From Crotalaria pallida (lineage: Eukaryota; Streptophyta; Magnoliopsida; Fabales; Fabaceae), in assembly GCA_037953625.1 (NCBI GenBank), contig CM075656.1, positions 78,511,001 to 78,575,000 on the forward strand: a stretch of 64,000 nucleotides of DNA, written 5' to 3'. This document shows, piece after piece, positions 35,001 to 43,551 of the stretch. A program made the position numbers and the translations under genes. The notes below the pieces were generated by a model. That model ran no database searches. It saw only the letters and a list, made by a program, of their open reading frames with translations, and was not told the origin of the DNA. Each line of letters starts with the position of its first letter. The stretch's first letter is position 1.

Positions 35001-36321
35001 AAAATTTCTCATGGAGAGCTTTACTCTTTTAAATCTCTTAAATTGATTTTTCTCAACTTGTCTCGAATTAATTTGAGTCCAATATGCTACTTCTAGATAT
35101 CGAGAATATCAAATCCAACCAAAATGTATATCTTTCAATTATTTTAAGAATTTTTCTTAAAGAATGTATTGGTATTGTGTTGTATCCATGTCTTGTATAA
35201 GTGTTCCCTAGCTCTTGTTTCATGATTTCTTAATATGTTTTCCCTTATTGAAAATTCAGGTCTCTACCCTCAAAATTTTCCAAAAACACAAGTAGATGGA
35301 AAAGAACATTCTCAGGTGTGAGCGAGCGTCAAAGAAGAGAAAGAAAGGGTTGGATGATAACGGTTCATGACCTCTCAGGCTCACCAGTTGCGGCAGCTTC
35401 AATGGCAACACCATTTGTCCCTTCCCCTGGTTCAGACAGAGTATCAAGATCAAACCCTGGTGCATGGCTCATTCTACGCCCAAATGGTGCTTCTGTGAGT
35501 AGTTGGAAACCATGGGGTCGTCTTGAAGCTTGGAGAGAAAGAGGCCCTGTTGATGGCTTGGGCTACAAGTTTGAGCTTGTTGCTGAGAGTGGTGGATCTG
35601 TGAATGGTATCCCTATTGCTGAATCCACAATGAGTGTCAAAAAGGGTGGCCAATTCTGCATTGATTATCAAGCTATGAAGGACTCTGGATTGTCTTCAAG
35701 GTAAATAATGCTTTATATAATTTTAAACTATGAAATATCTAGACTCAAAATAGAGTTTCATTATTATTGATTTATTTCAACATCCAAATTTCCACTACTT
35801 TCTGTTACAAGTTACTGCGAGTGTTGTAGTATAATTTTGCTATACAAATAATGTTGTTGGTTTTAAAAAATAAAAATGATTTGTACAAATAGACGTGATA
35901 ACTTTCACGACAACTTTTGGTTTTATAAGGCAGGATGCACAAACTTTGCTTTGAAAAGGTAATAGTTCTCGCAAAGTTATTGCATTTTGTTGGACATATA
36001 GTAATACTGTTGTGGTAATTATAAATACTCAAAATATATTTAAAAAGCATGTTTTGTGTTGTCTCCTAAAACACTGCTTTTCTTGTTCCAATCAACAGGT
36101 TACCACGAGAAGGGTTTGTGATGGGCTCAACAGTGGAAGGTGCAGGCAAAGTTAGCAAACCTGTCGTGCAAGTAGGGGCACAACATGTTACATGCATGGC
36201 TGATGCTGCTTTGTTCATTGCTCTCTCAGCTGCTATTGATCTTAGCATGGATGCATGCCAGCTCTTCTCACATAAACTTAGGAAGGAGCTTTGCCATGAA
36301 GAACAAGCTTCATGTTCATGA
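29011..36321 (+). CDS. DUF1005-family protein (plant-specific), three exons
   Basis: Exons 29011-29645, 35260-35700 and 36099-36321 join in phase 2 at both junctions (AG|GT donors, CAG acceptors) to give 432 aa. The N-terminus MDPCPFVRL, the HPSSTPCFCTLQLKSFPSQT block (about 33-52), SGKPLALRISVYAG (about 86-99) and, from exon 2, NPGAWLILRPNG and WKPWGRLEAWRERG identify the plant DUF1005 family. Arabidopsis At4g29310 and the stress-linked ASG1 belong to it. No signal peptide, membrane segment or catalytic motif is seen, and the biochemical role is unknown. Exon 1 is GC-rich while its 5.6-kb first intron is AT-rich and full of MITEs and a SINE. The frame is intact, so the gene is probably functional. 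Confidence 0.93.
30096..30455. mobile_element. Stowaway-type MITE in DUF1005 intron 1
   Basis: Ends CTTTCTTCGTCCTATGTATA and GCATAGGACCGGAGGGAG are inverted, with TA at 30094-30095 and 30456-30457. It belongs to the same family as 25836-26107. Part of a second, truncated copy in the other orientation follows directly (30458-30650). Confidence 0.7.
30967..31209. mobile_element. Stowaway-type MITE in DUF1005 intron 1
   Basis: The 243-bp unit starts CTCCCTTTGTCCCATAAAG and ends TTGAAACGGAGAGAG, with TA on both sides (30965-30966, 31210-31211). Its interior (ATGATTGATTAATTGA, TTGTCCCAAATTAAAGTTAA) matches the family of 1165-1397 and 56761-57076. Confidence 0.75.
31273..31550. mobile_element. Degenerate GGCTTAAATAT-type MITE
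   Basis: The left end GGCTTAAATATATTTTTAT and right end AAAACAAAAATATATGTTTA are inverted, with TTGGTC-like words inside. Boundaries are approximate. Confidence 0.45.
32162..32357 (+). mobile_element. tRNA-derived SINE in DUF1005 intron 1 (family C)
   Basis: The 196-bp unit is bounded by an exact 11-bp duplication, AGTGCTAGGAT (32151-32161, 32358-32368). It has a strong box B (GGTCGCGGGTTCGAGTC), a GC-rich body and a terminal A run. It shares the CTGGGAGCAT-like and GGATTAGTC body words with the other SINEs, but the head differs. It lies in the same orientation as the host gene and can pass as intron sequence. The 108-aa frame over it is not a gene. Confidence 0.85.
33975..34740. mobile_element. 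Foldback TTAGTCC-type MITE in DUF1005 intron 1
   Basis: The ends TAGACTTATTTATGGTTTTG and CAAAACCATAATTAAGCCTA are inverted. Repeated TTTAGTCCTTAAATCTTTTT blocks follow on the left and their complements on the right. The arms meet through a CTGACATGGCACACGGTGTG hairpin and a centre built of imperfect GCTCGGTTCGTGCTC / GAGCCGAGC words. It is about 766 bp and non-coding. The target-site duplication is unclear because the flanks are ATTATATTATA repeats. The frames at 34140-34574 are mirror images through the palindrome. Confidence 0.75.
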
Positions 36322-37739
36322 TTACTTACTTGCTTGAAATGAATTCATTTATTGTTCATGCGGTGATAGCCAATATCTATGTTCCTATAGTGGGAATTTT
36401 GGTTTGAGCAATGATGTATAAACCAACAAATTCAGACCTTGAAGCTTCAGTGGATTTGGTTTTGTGAGTGTTCTTGTTTCTTAGGAAGTCAGAATTGCTC
36501 TAGTTTTAATTTCATGGTTTTATTTTCAAGCTGGGTTCTCACAATAACTGAAAATTAGGGCAGCGATTTTAACAGCATTTTTGTGGTACCTTGGATGTAT
36601 AAATCTGAACAGAAGATTTGAACTGTACAGACAAAACTACAGGCATATATGTCTGTTTATATATCTTTATTTTCTTTATAAATGCAAAATTTTATTCGTT
36701 ATCTCTTATGAGATCGATACTCCTATGTCTTTCTTGACTCCAAAATATTTAATAAATATGATTTCGAATTTGGACCTTATTCACTATTTTTCAAGCTTCC
36801 ATGCATGGCATGCATGTCAGTGATTTATTGCTTAATGTCTTGTAAGAAGGTGAAAGTTGGAGATTGGTTTTTCGAAAATGTTATTGACCAATATAAAAGT
36901 CTTGTAGTATGATAAACTTTTATTAGAATCATATATTACAATTTTTTGGTCTCTTTTTTTTTTCATCTTGGTATCCGGCCCAGTGGACCGACTAATCCAA
37001 TTTGGGGGTCTCGGGGTTAAGGTTTTATTCCTCTCCCAACGTTGTTAAGGGGATTGAACCATGATTCGTCCTATCAAGTACAGTCCCTGACCTCATTTTA
37101 TATTTTTTGTTTTTCTAAAAATATTATTGGGTCATAACTGTGTGTTGACGACTTGCTCAAAAATTTCAGTCATCAACACATACTCCAGATTTTTTTAAAA
37201 AATTTTTTTCCTCACAACACGCCACCATACATGATTACCATACATGATTTTGGTATGAAATGAATGAATTTTTAAATCTTTTATCTTACATTATAAAGTA
37301 GATGACTTTTAGTTCATTGGTGTGAAAAATATTGATTTGCAATTTTGTTTTAAAAAATTTTATATCAAGGCTGTGATCGTGATGATGGCCTATATTTTTT
37401 TTTTAGGACATCAACACAATCAAGACCCGAGGTTTTATTTTTTAAACCTCCCCCATAACACATCATCGCACATAACTTTTGTAAGAAATTAATGAATATT
37501 TAAATTTCTTATGTTACATTTTATATAATTTTTAGTTCATGAGTTATGAAGGATATTGATTTGATTTTTTTTTTTAAATTTATATCTGGGGTCATGATTG
37601 TGTTGATGACTTAAAACCTAAGGATAATTTTGAAAGAAAAAAAGTAGGATATGCATGTCCAAATATAGAATGTCAAAATCCTCTATTATTCGAAGTAAAT
37701 TTGTTAAACCACTAACCTATTTGAAAACCTTATCATATA
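36322..37739. other. DUF1005 3' flank and intergenic sequence
   Basis: The first few hundred bases are probably 3' UTR of the upstream gene. A SINE remnant lies at 36954-37090. The rest is AT-rich with no gene; 37110-37240 and 37380-37620 are loosely similar (GATGAC / CATCAACACA words), hinting at an old duplication. Confidence 0.4.
36954..37090 (-). mobile_element. tRNA-derived SINE, truncated, minus strand
   Basis: Read on the minus strand it has GGTTCAATCCCC (box B), then GTTGGGAGAGGAATAAAA, which matches the body of the SINE at 49251-49470, and ends in an A run (T run at 36954-36962 on +). The head is missing or decayed and no duplication was found. Confidence 0.6.
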
Positions 37740-38035
37740 CTCCTTCCGTCCCTTATTATAAGGCACCATTTTGGTAGATTTTTTGTCCCTTTGTATAAGT
37801 CGTTTTGAAATATCTAAGTAACATTAAAGAGTTTATTCCAAATATACCCCTCATAATTACATAGGGGTGAAAGAGTAATAATTACAATAGAGATAAATGA
37901 ATAAAGTTGTAAAATTTTAAATATGGGTAATTTTGGAATGACAACATATTTTTTGATAAATTTGAGAGTAATAATTACTTTTTTTAATCTATCTGATTTA
38001 GGTAAAAGCGACTTATGATTAGGAATGTAGGAAGT
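37740..38035. mobile_element. Stowaway-like MITE upstream of the acid phosphatase gene
   Basis: Ends CTCCTTCCGTCCCTTATTAT and GATTAGGAATGTAGGAAG are inverted with several mismatches, with TA flanks (37738-37739, 38036-38037). It ends 340 bp before the ATG at 38377, so it may form part of the promoter region. Confidence 0.6.
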
Positions 38036-38376
38036 ACTAATAGATTTTTCATAGGTTAATAAACCATAAAATAGGTCAATCTTAGAGCTAAAACTAATTT
38101 ATAACAAATAAATAGATCAAACATAGGCTTAAATAATAAGCTCATTAATGAAACAGAATATGTTTTGTGTTTAATAACCTTATTGTGTTGCTTTAACCAA
38201 GAAGGTTTTAATTCCTCAATTTGGTTCAGCCAAATTATTGGCAGGCTTGGGCTATCATAGGGCCCATTGAGATAAAGGAAAAACGACACGTCGTTGAATC
38301 ATAACCGTTAAATAGTCAAATTCTTTTCTCTCCGTACGAGCAACCAAAAAATTCGCCGGCAAAGTTTTCTCCGGCG

Positions 38377-38819
38377 ATGGGTTCCACCGTCTCATTCCTT
38401 CTCCTACTCTTCCTCTCAACGATTAATCACATTTCTTCCGAATCCATAATCAAATTGCCGTCGGACAACGACATCTCCGGCGGGAACCGGAAGGTTCGGG
38501 CGGACGATAACGTGGTCTGCGACAGCTGGAGGCTGGCCGCGGAGACGAACAACGCCGGAGCATGGAACGGAGTTCCAGCGAGGTGCGTGAAGTTCGTGGC
38601 TGAGTACCTGACCGGAGAAAGGTACAGGTCGGATTCAGAGGTGATAGGGAAATTGGCGTCGGAGTTCGCGAAGCGCGTGAGGTTGGAGGGAGAGGGAAGA
38701 GACGCGTGGGTGTTCGATATTGATGAGACGTTGCTTTCAAATTTGCCTTACTACCAAGACAATGGATTCGGGTTAGTGGATTAATTTTTGGAGTTTTTTC
38801 ATTGGTTGCTGAATTTTTT

Positions 38820-38861
<42 letters not shown>

Positions 38862-41129
38862 CATTATCATCATCATCATCATTATTATGATATGTTACCT
38901 TGAATTTAAGCTATTGTCATCCTTTAGTTGAGGTGTTAGCTATGGTATCTCTGATACCTTGAAAACCTAGGTTTGCATTAGTTCAAGTGAGTTACAGTCG
39001 TAATGCCTTTATTATAGAGATGAAGTGGTCAGTAACTAATAGGAAAAATAAGAAAACAATTCAGTATAACAAGCAGGTAATGAAAAACTAATCAAAGATT
39101 ACTGGAGCAGTTCAAACTGCATCAAAATAAATCATAGGATAGGATAACTACTCTATCAATGTTAAGGTTTCATCTCAAAACCATGCCATATATTATGAGG
39201 CAGGCGCGATGTGGGACTTTCAACACGCCCCCTCCAACGAAGTTTGCCCATAACAAAGGGCAACTTTTGGCCCATAACAACCGGAAAGAAGTTGGGCTCT
39301 GGCTCTGATACCATGTTAAGGTTCCATCTCAAAACCAATTAGCAATGAGAGGAGTAGCCCAACAGGTATTTAAACCATGCCATATATTATGAGGCAGGCG
39401 ATGTGGGACTTCCAACAAATACTGAACAATATTGGACAATTAATAATGGTAAAACCATTCTTTCTCAGATTAAGAGTATGCAACCAATGTGTGTAGGTCT
39501 AGGGTAGTCTATTAAGCAAGTAGTCGAGGGTTTCAATTTCAATATCATGTATATGGGGAAAAGGAAAATACTGTTGAGAGGGGCTCTTGCTTGGACACTT
39601 AATTGGTAACTCCAAAAATCACTGTTGTACCTGTAGATGTTATGGTTTATGTTGTTTTGGCAGATTGATTTTACTGCCCAGAGAATGACTAGGTTTGAAC
39701 TAAGATGGCGTAGAAATAGGAATATATCAAATATCAGTGCTTTCTCAAATATATGGAATTTAGGTGATTACTTAATAGACACTATTAATGTGGTGTTACC
39801 ATTAGTTGATTTGTATAGCAGAAAAACATTTATTCTTTCTTTCAATTACCAACATGTATTGTTGAGAAAGAAAAATAATAAACTAGTTCCACATTGACTA
39901 GAGCATAGTAAGTTGAAGAATATATAAGTAGAAAGATCCATGGACCTAATGCCTTAAGGTTTTGGGTTAAGACATGGTGTTATACTACTTATATTGTTGT
40001 TCACTTGACCTCATTAATTCACATTCTCCCTAATTAAACAAGGACTTGGATCAAAGGGCCTATACTAAATTTTTCTCAGGTCCTAATGATCCAAGGACCA
40101 TATAAAAACAAAAAGACCTAGGCCAAAGGCTCACTTGAGGTACAGGCCCATGGCAAAGATTAATGGCAAGTCACAACAAGGGTCAGTTGCCCTAGTTGGA
40201 CTTGATGGGAGTGTTGAGAAAAAAAAATAATAAACTAGTCCTACATTGACTAGAGGATAGTAAGTTAAACAATATATAAGTAGAAAGATCTTAACTATGA
40301 GACATGGTGTCATACTACTTATATTGTTGTTCACTTGACCTCATTAATTCACACTCTCCCTAATTAAACATGGACTTGGATCAAAGGGCCTATACTAAAT
40401 TCTTCTCCCCCGAGTATTCAATTAATTCTTCTCAAGTGATTTCTCTCTTATCTCATAGTTAATTCTGATTTCATAATTCTAATATGTATGAGACTGAAAC
40501 ACTTAAAAGAGGGATTCCATTGAAAAACACAGTAAAAGTGAGGCAACTAGACCTCACAATCATAACAATTAAAGTCTAAAATCCAAGATTGTTTGTCAAT
40601 TGTCTTTGGTTAAGTTCATCGTGTTTTAAACTTTGGACCACAGGTCAGTGACCTTCAATGAGACGTCGTTCGATGATTGGGTGAACGTGGCTGAGGCTCC
40701 AGCCTTGGCAGCCAGTTTGAGTTTGTATAAAGAACTTCAAGAATTAGGCTTCAAGATATTTCTCTTAACTGGGAGAAGTGAGCATCAAAGGAATGCCACA
40801 GAGGCAAACCTTCTCTTTGCAGGGTACAGCAACTGGGAGAGGCTCATCTTAAGGTACATAAATATTGCTTCTTGGAAAATATATAAATGTTCCAGCTCTT
40901 TTAACAACTTGAACTTCAATTGAAAATTGAAATGCCCTGTTTATGAAACAGAGGCTCATCTGATCAAGGAAAATCAGCCACTTTGTACAAGTCTGAGAAG
41001 AGAGCAGAGTTGGTGGAGGAAGGATACACCATCCATGGGAGCTCTGGGGATCAGTGGAGTGATTTATGGGGTTATGCAGTAGCCTCGCGGTCTTTTAAAC
41101 TCCCAAACCCTATGTATTACATTCCTTAA
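38377..41129 (+). CDS. HAD-superfamily class IIIB acid phosphatase / vegetative storage protein-like, three exons
   Basis: Exons 38377-38771, 40644-40853 and 40952-41129 (phase 2 at both joins) give 260 aa. Residues 1-22 form a signal peptide (VSFLLLLFLSTI), so the protein enters the secretory route, to vacuole or wall. Motif I is DIDET at 114-118, with Asp114 the expected nucleophile; motif II is LLTGR (172-176, Thr174); Lys215 or Lys218 in LYKSEKR fits motif III; GDQWSD (234-239) is motif IV. All catalytic acids are kept, so it should hydrolyse phosphomonoesters, unlike storage-only soybean VSP with a mutated nucleophile. The length is typical. The N-terminal part (30-110) matches the plant-type C..W..E..N..W..IP..C pattern, with Cys48 and Cys70. 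Intron 1 is 1.9 kb with two LTR-type mini-elements. Confidence 0.94.
38811..38889. repeat. Poly-T / (ATT)n / (ATC)n microsatellite in acid phosphatase intron 1
   Basis: A run of T is followed by nine or so ATT units and then ATC units. Confidence 0.9.
39160..39417 (-). mobile_element. Very small LTR retrotransposon (SMART/TRIM type) in acid phosphatase intron 1
   Basis: On the minus strand an LTR runs from TGTTGGAAGTCCCACATCG to CCTTAACA (39417-39314, 104 bp). It is followed by TGGTATCAGAGCC, the initiator-Met tRNA primer site (about 39301-39313), then only 88 bp of internal DNA, then a second LTR (39225-39160, 66 bp) lacking about 38 bp. The total is 258 bp, with no coding capacity. These features define TRIM/SMART elements that depend on other elements for movement. 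The 5-bp flanks do not match, so it is old or rearranged. Confidence 0.8.
39860..40434 (+). mobile_element. Direct-repeat element (TRIM-like) in acid phosphatase intron 1
   Basis: Two direct repeats start TGTTGAGAA (39860 and 40212) and share nearly 200 bp, including AATAATAAACTAGT, TGTTCACTTGACCTC and GGATCAAAGGGCCTATAC. The first ends TCTCA near 40078; the second lacks about 25 internal bp. A purine-rich GATGGGAG sits right before the second copy, like a polypurine tract. No primer-binding site was found after the first repeat. LTR-type origin is likely but not shown. Confidence 0.6.
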
Positions 41130-42264
41130 CAGAGAAACGACATCTACTCTGATCTGCATTCTTTTTTCTTGATTGCTTGTTGTAACGTATCTCCATGATT
41201 TTCATGAAAAAAAAAATATGCTTGTTACTGCATTGTGCAAAAACAAAAAGCTTAACTTGGTTATAAAAATGTTGATGCTATGTCGAGGATCATCTCTTCT
41301 AAAAGTCCATCATGCAAAAGCCAAAAGCTTAAGCTGTAGAGAAGAGTTGATGCTTTGTCCAGGACCATCTCATGATTAATTTGATATCTTGTTGATTTTG
41401 AATTATATTAGTTTCTTATGGGGTCCGTGTTAGAGATAAGATAAGACTTATGCTTGAGCCTTCACAAGTCTCAACTAAATAGCACAAAATTAGCTTAATC
41501 AATTTGTTCTTTTGATCGGTAAAATCCGTGCACCCAAATTTCAGTAATTTGCATTAATCCCTGTCTAATAATGATTGATTATCTTGAAATATTGAGTAGC
41601 CTGTGTTGAAATCCAATGCTCAATGTCAATATTACCCCGCACCCCCATGATTGAAGTAGCACTGTGGCATATATTAATGTTTTGGGTAACTTTTTCACTC
41701 TGGTTGTGTAATGGTGTTGTGTACAGTGGTGTTAAGTCTCACTCACTGACTCACTGTTCAAAGAAGTCAATTAGGGGCCCTCGTCGAATGCAGGGAGTGA
41801 AATTGAAGGCACAATTTAATGAACAACCCTACATGCTTACACTATTTTTTTTAACACATGGTTTTATATCTATAAATTCGTGGTTAATCATGTTTTTATG
41901 GTTAACCGGCTAACCGTTAATCAGAAATCTACCCTTTAAGCAATTGTTTAGTCATCGAATACTTGTGACTAAACATGATTTGGTACAAAAGAATTTATAG
42001 AACCCGTGATAATCTAGTACTATACATTAAAGCAAAAAATCAAACAAGCATGTCACGTGAAACATCTAGCTCGGCGATACTGTGATGGTCAATGTAGATA
42101 TCAAATAGTTTTTCCCTCAAAAATCTAAGCAAGTTTATTTACCAATAATATGTATACTGAATCTATGAAGAATTGAATTAGCAGGATTTGAATTAAGATT
42201 GGTAGCACCAATTAATGGAACAATCATGACCAACCTGTAGCTAAAACTATAGGGTAAATGAATA
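41130..42264. other. Spacer between convergent acid phosphatase and LRR genes
   Basis: It contains the 3' UTRs of both genes. A local near-duplication is visible at 41215-41300 and 41300-41390 (CAAAAGCTTAA and TGTC.AGGA words). No further gene; the frames at 41173-41379 and 41623-41913 have no family features. Confidence 0.45.
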
Positions 42265-43551
42265 TTAAGGAGATGGTGATGGTGAACTATGATCAGTGTT
42301 CTTGTTCTTACTAGTACTACTTACTGCAAAGGAGGCACAAACAAGAGGCTTTGGTGTAGGGATTCTGAGACAACTCAGGCTACCACCTGGTATCACAGAG
42401 CATTCAGGTTGAGGTCTCTGCATGTCCCTTCCAGGAATGCAGTTAAGTGAAAAATCAAAACCCACATTCCTAAAGAAAAGCTTTGAGCATTGCTGGCTGA
42501 ACCCTGAGAAGAAGTTGTAAGCAACAGTTAGATTTGCAAGGCTTCTCAGAGAGCATATTACATCTGATAACTCCCCGGAGAGCATGTTATGTGCCAAATT
42601 AAGGACTTCAATATCTTGCAGGCAAGATAGTGTGTCTGGAACATGGCCCATGAGTGAATTGAAGCTAACATCCAGAACTTGCATCTCTGTGAATAGCCCT
42701 ACTCCTTCAGGAATGCAACCAGTTAACTGGTTATTGAGGAACAGAATCTCTTTCACTTTAGAACCCATGAAGCCAAAACTTGCTGGTATGTTTCCATTTA
42801 GCTTGTTGTTGGCTAAATTTATCACTGATGCAGGAGAATTACCCAAGGTTTGTGGTATTTCACCTTCAAATTGATTGTTGTTGACAAAGATTGCATCGAG
42901 ATTCTTATTGAAAAGTTCTTGAGGGAGGGAACCTGAGAAGGAGTTGAATCTGATGTCCAAGTAGATGAGGCTTGGCATGTATAGAGTAACAGAAGGGAAA
43001 GGACCTGAAAGTTGGTTGTTGCTGAGGTCTAACTCTTCCAATGATGTGAGGTCTTTGAATGTGTCAGGTACAGTGCCAGTGAATCTGTTACTGTTGAGGT
43101 GGAGAAGAGACAAATCAGTGAGTAAAGAGAGCTCTTTGACAAGAGTTCCTTGGAGATTTGCATGGTTGAGATCTATGCCTGCAACAACAAGTACACTTGA
43201 TGTTGATGAAGCCATTTCATCTTGAGGATTTGAACAGAAGACTCCTTTGTAAGAACACACATTAGAACCAACCCAACTTTCTAAAATCTTTAGAGGGTCA
43301 TCTGTGATTGCTGATTTCCAAGCCTGAAGAGCTGTGTAAGCTCCATCGGTCTTTGGCACGGAAGATATTGGTGGCTCTGGGCTGTTAATCCCTCCACCAA
43401 CCCAAACCATTCCACCACCACCACCACCATTGCCAACACCAACACCTACACCTACACCTACACCACCACCAACACCAAATGCAGCTTCTATTGTTGTACT
43501 TAAATAGAGGAGGAGAAGGAGAAGAAAATTCAGAATCCAGCTATGATCCAT
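42265..43551 (-). CDS. Secreted leucine-rich-repeat protein, LRX-like without extensin domain
   Basis: Single exon, 428 aa. Residues 1-23 are a signal peptide. A Gly/Val-rich low-complexity stretch (25-54) follows, then a short PEPP segment. An LRR N-cap (AW..ITDDPLKILESW, with C99 and C106) leads into about nine to ten LRRs (about 122-345, LDLSNNQLSG, LNLAHNMLSG). The C-terminal Cys module C..PGRDMQRPQPEC..LSCLRIP (371-396) is as in leucine-rich-repeat extensins. The protein stops soon after with SPSPSP, so the long Ser-Pro extensin tail of true LRX proteins is missing. It is likely apoplastic, in wall sensing or RALF-type peptide binding by family analogy. It converges with the acid phosphatase gene. 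Arabidopsis At4g29240 is the relative I recall. Confidence 0.93.
   Translation of the reverse strand: MDHSWILNFLLLLLLYLSTTIEAAFGVGGGVGVGVGVGVGNGGGGGGMVWVGGGINSPEPPISSVPKTDGAYTALQAWKSAITDDPLKILESWVGSNVCSYKGVFCSNPQDEMASSTSSVLVVAGIDLNHANLQGTLVKELSLLTDLSLLHLNSNRFTGTVPDTFKDLTSLEELDLSNNQLSGPFPSVTLYMPSLIYLDIRFNSFSGSLPQELFNKNLDAIFVNNNQFEGEIPQTLGNSPASVINLANNKLNGNIPASFGFMGSKVKEILFLNNQLTGCIPEGVGLFTEMQVLDVSFNSLMGHVPDTLSCLQDIEVLNLAHNMLSGELSDVICSLRSLANLTVAYNFFSGFSQQCSKLFFRNVGFDFSLNCIPGRDMQRPQPECSVIPGGSLSCLRIPTPKPLVCASFAVSSTSKNKNTDHSSPSPSP

Larger units (their letters stand above)
29646..35259 (+). other. 5.6-kb first intron of the DUF1005 gene, loaded with transposons
   Basis: The intron holds at least two Stowaway MITEs, a related truncated copy at 30458-30650, a SINE (32162-32357), a TTAGTCCCT-type foldback element (33975-34740) and a degenerate one near 31273-31550. 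The other stretches (29720-30095, 31560-32150, 32370-33970, 34741-35259) show nothing recognisable. The size compares with 398 bp for intron 2. Confidence 0.8.
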
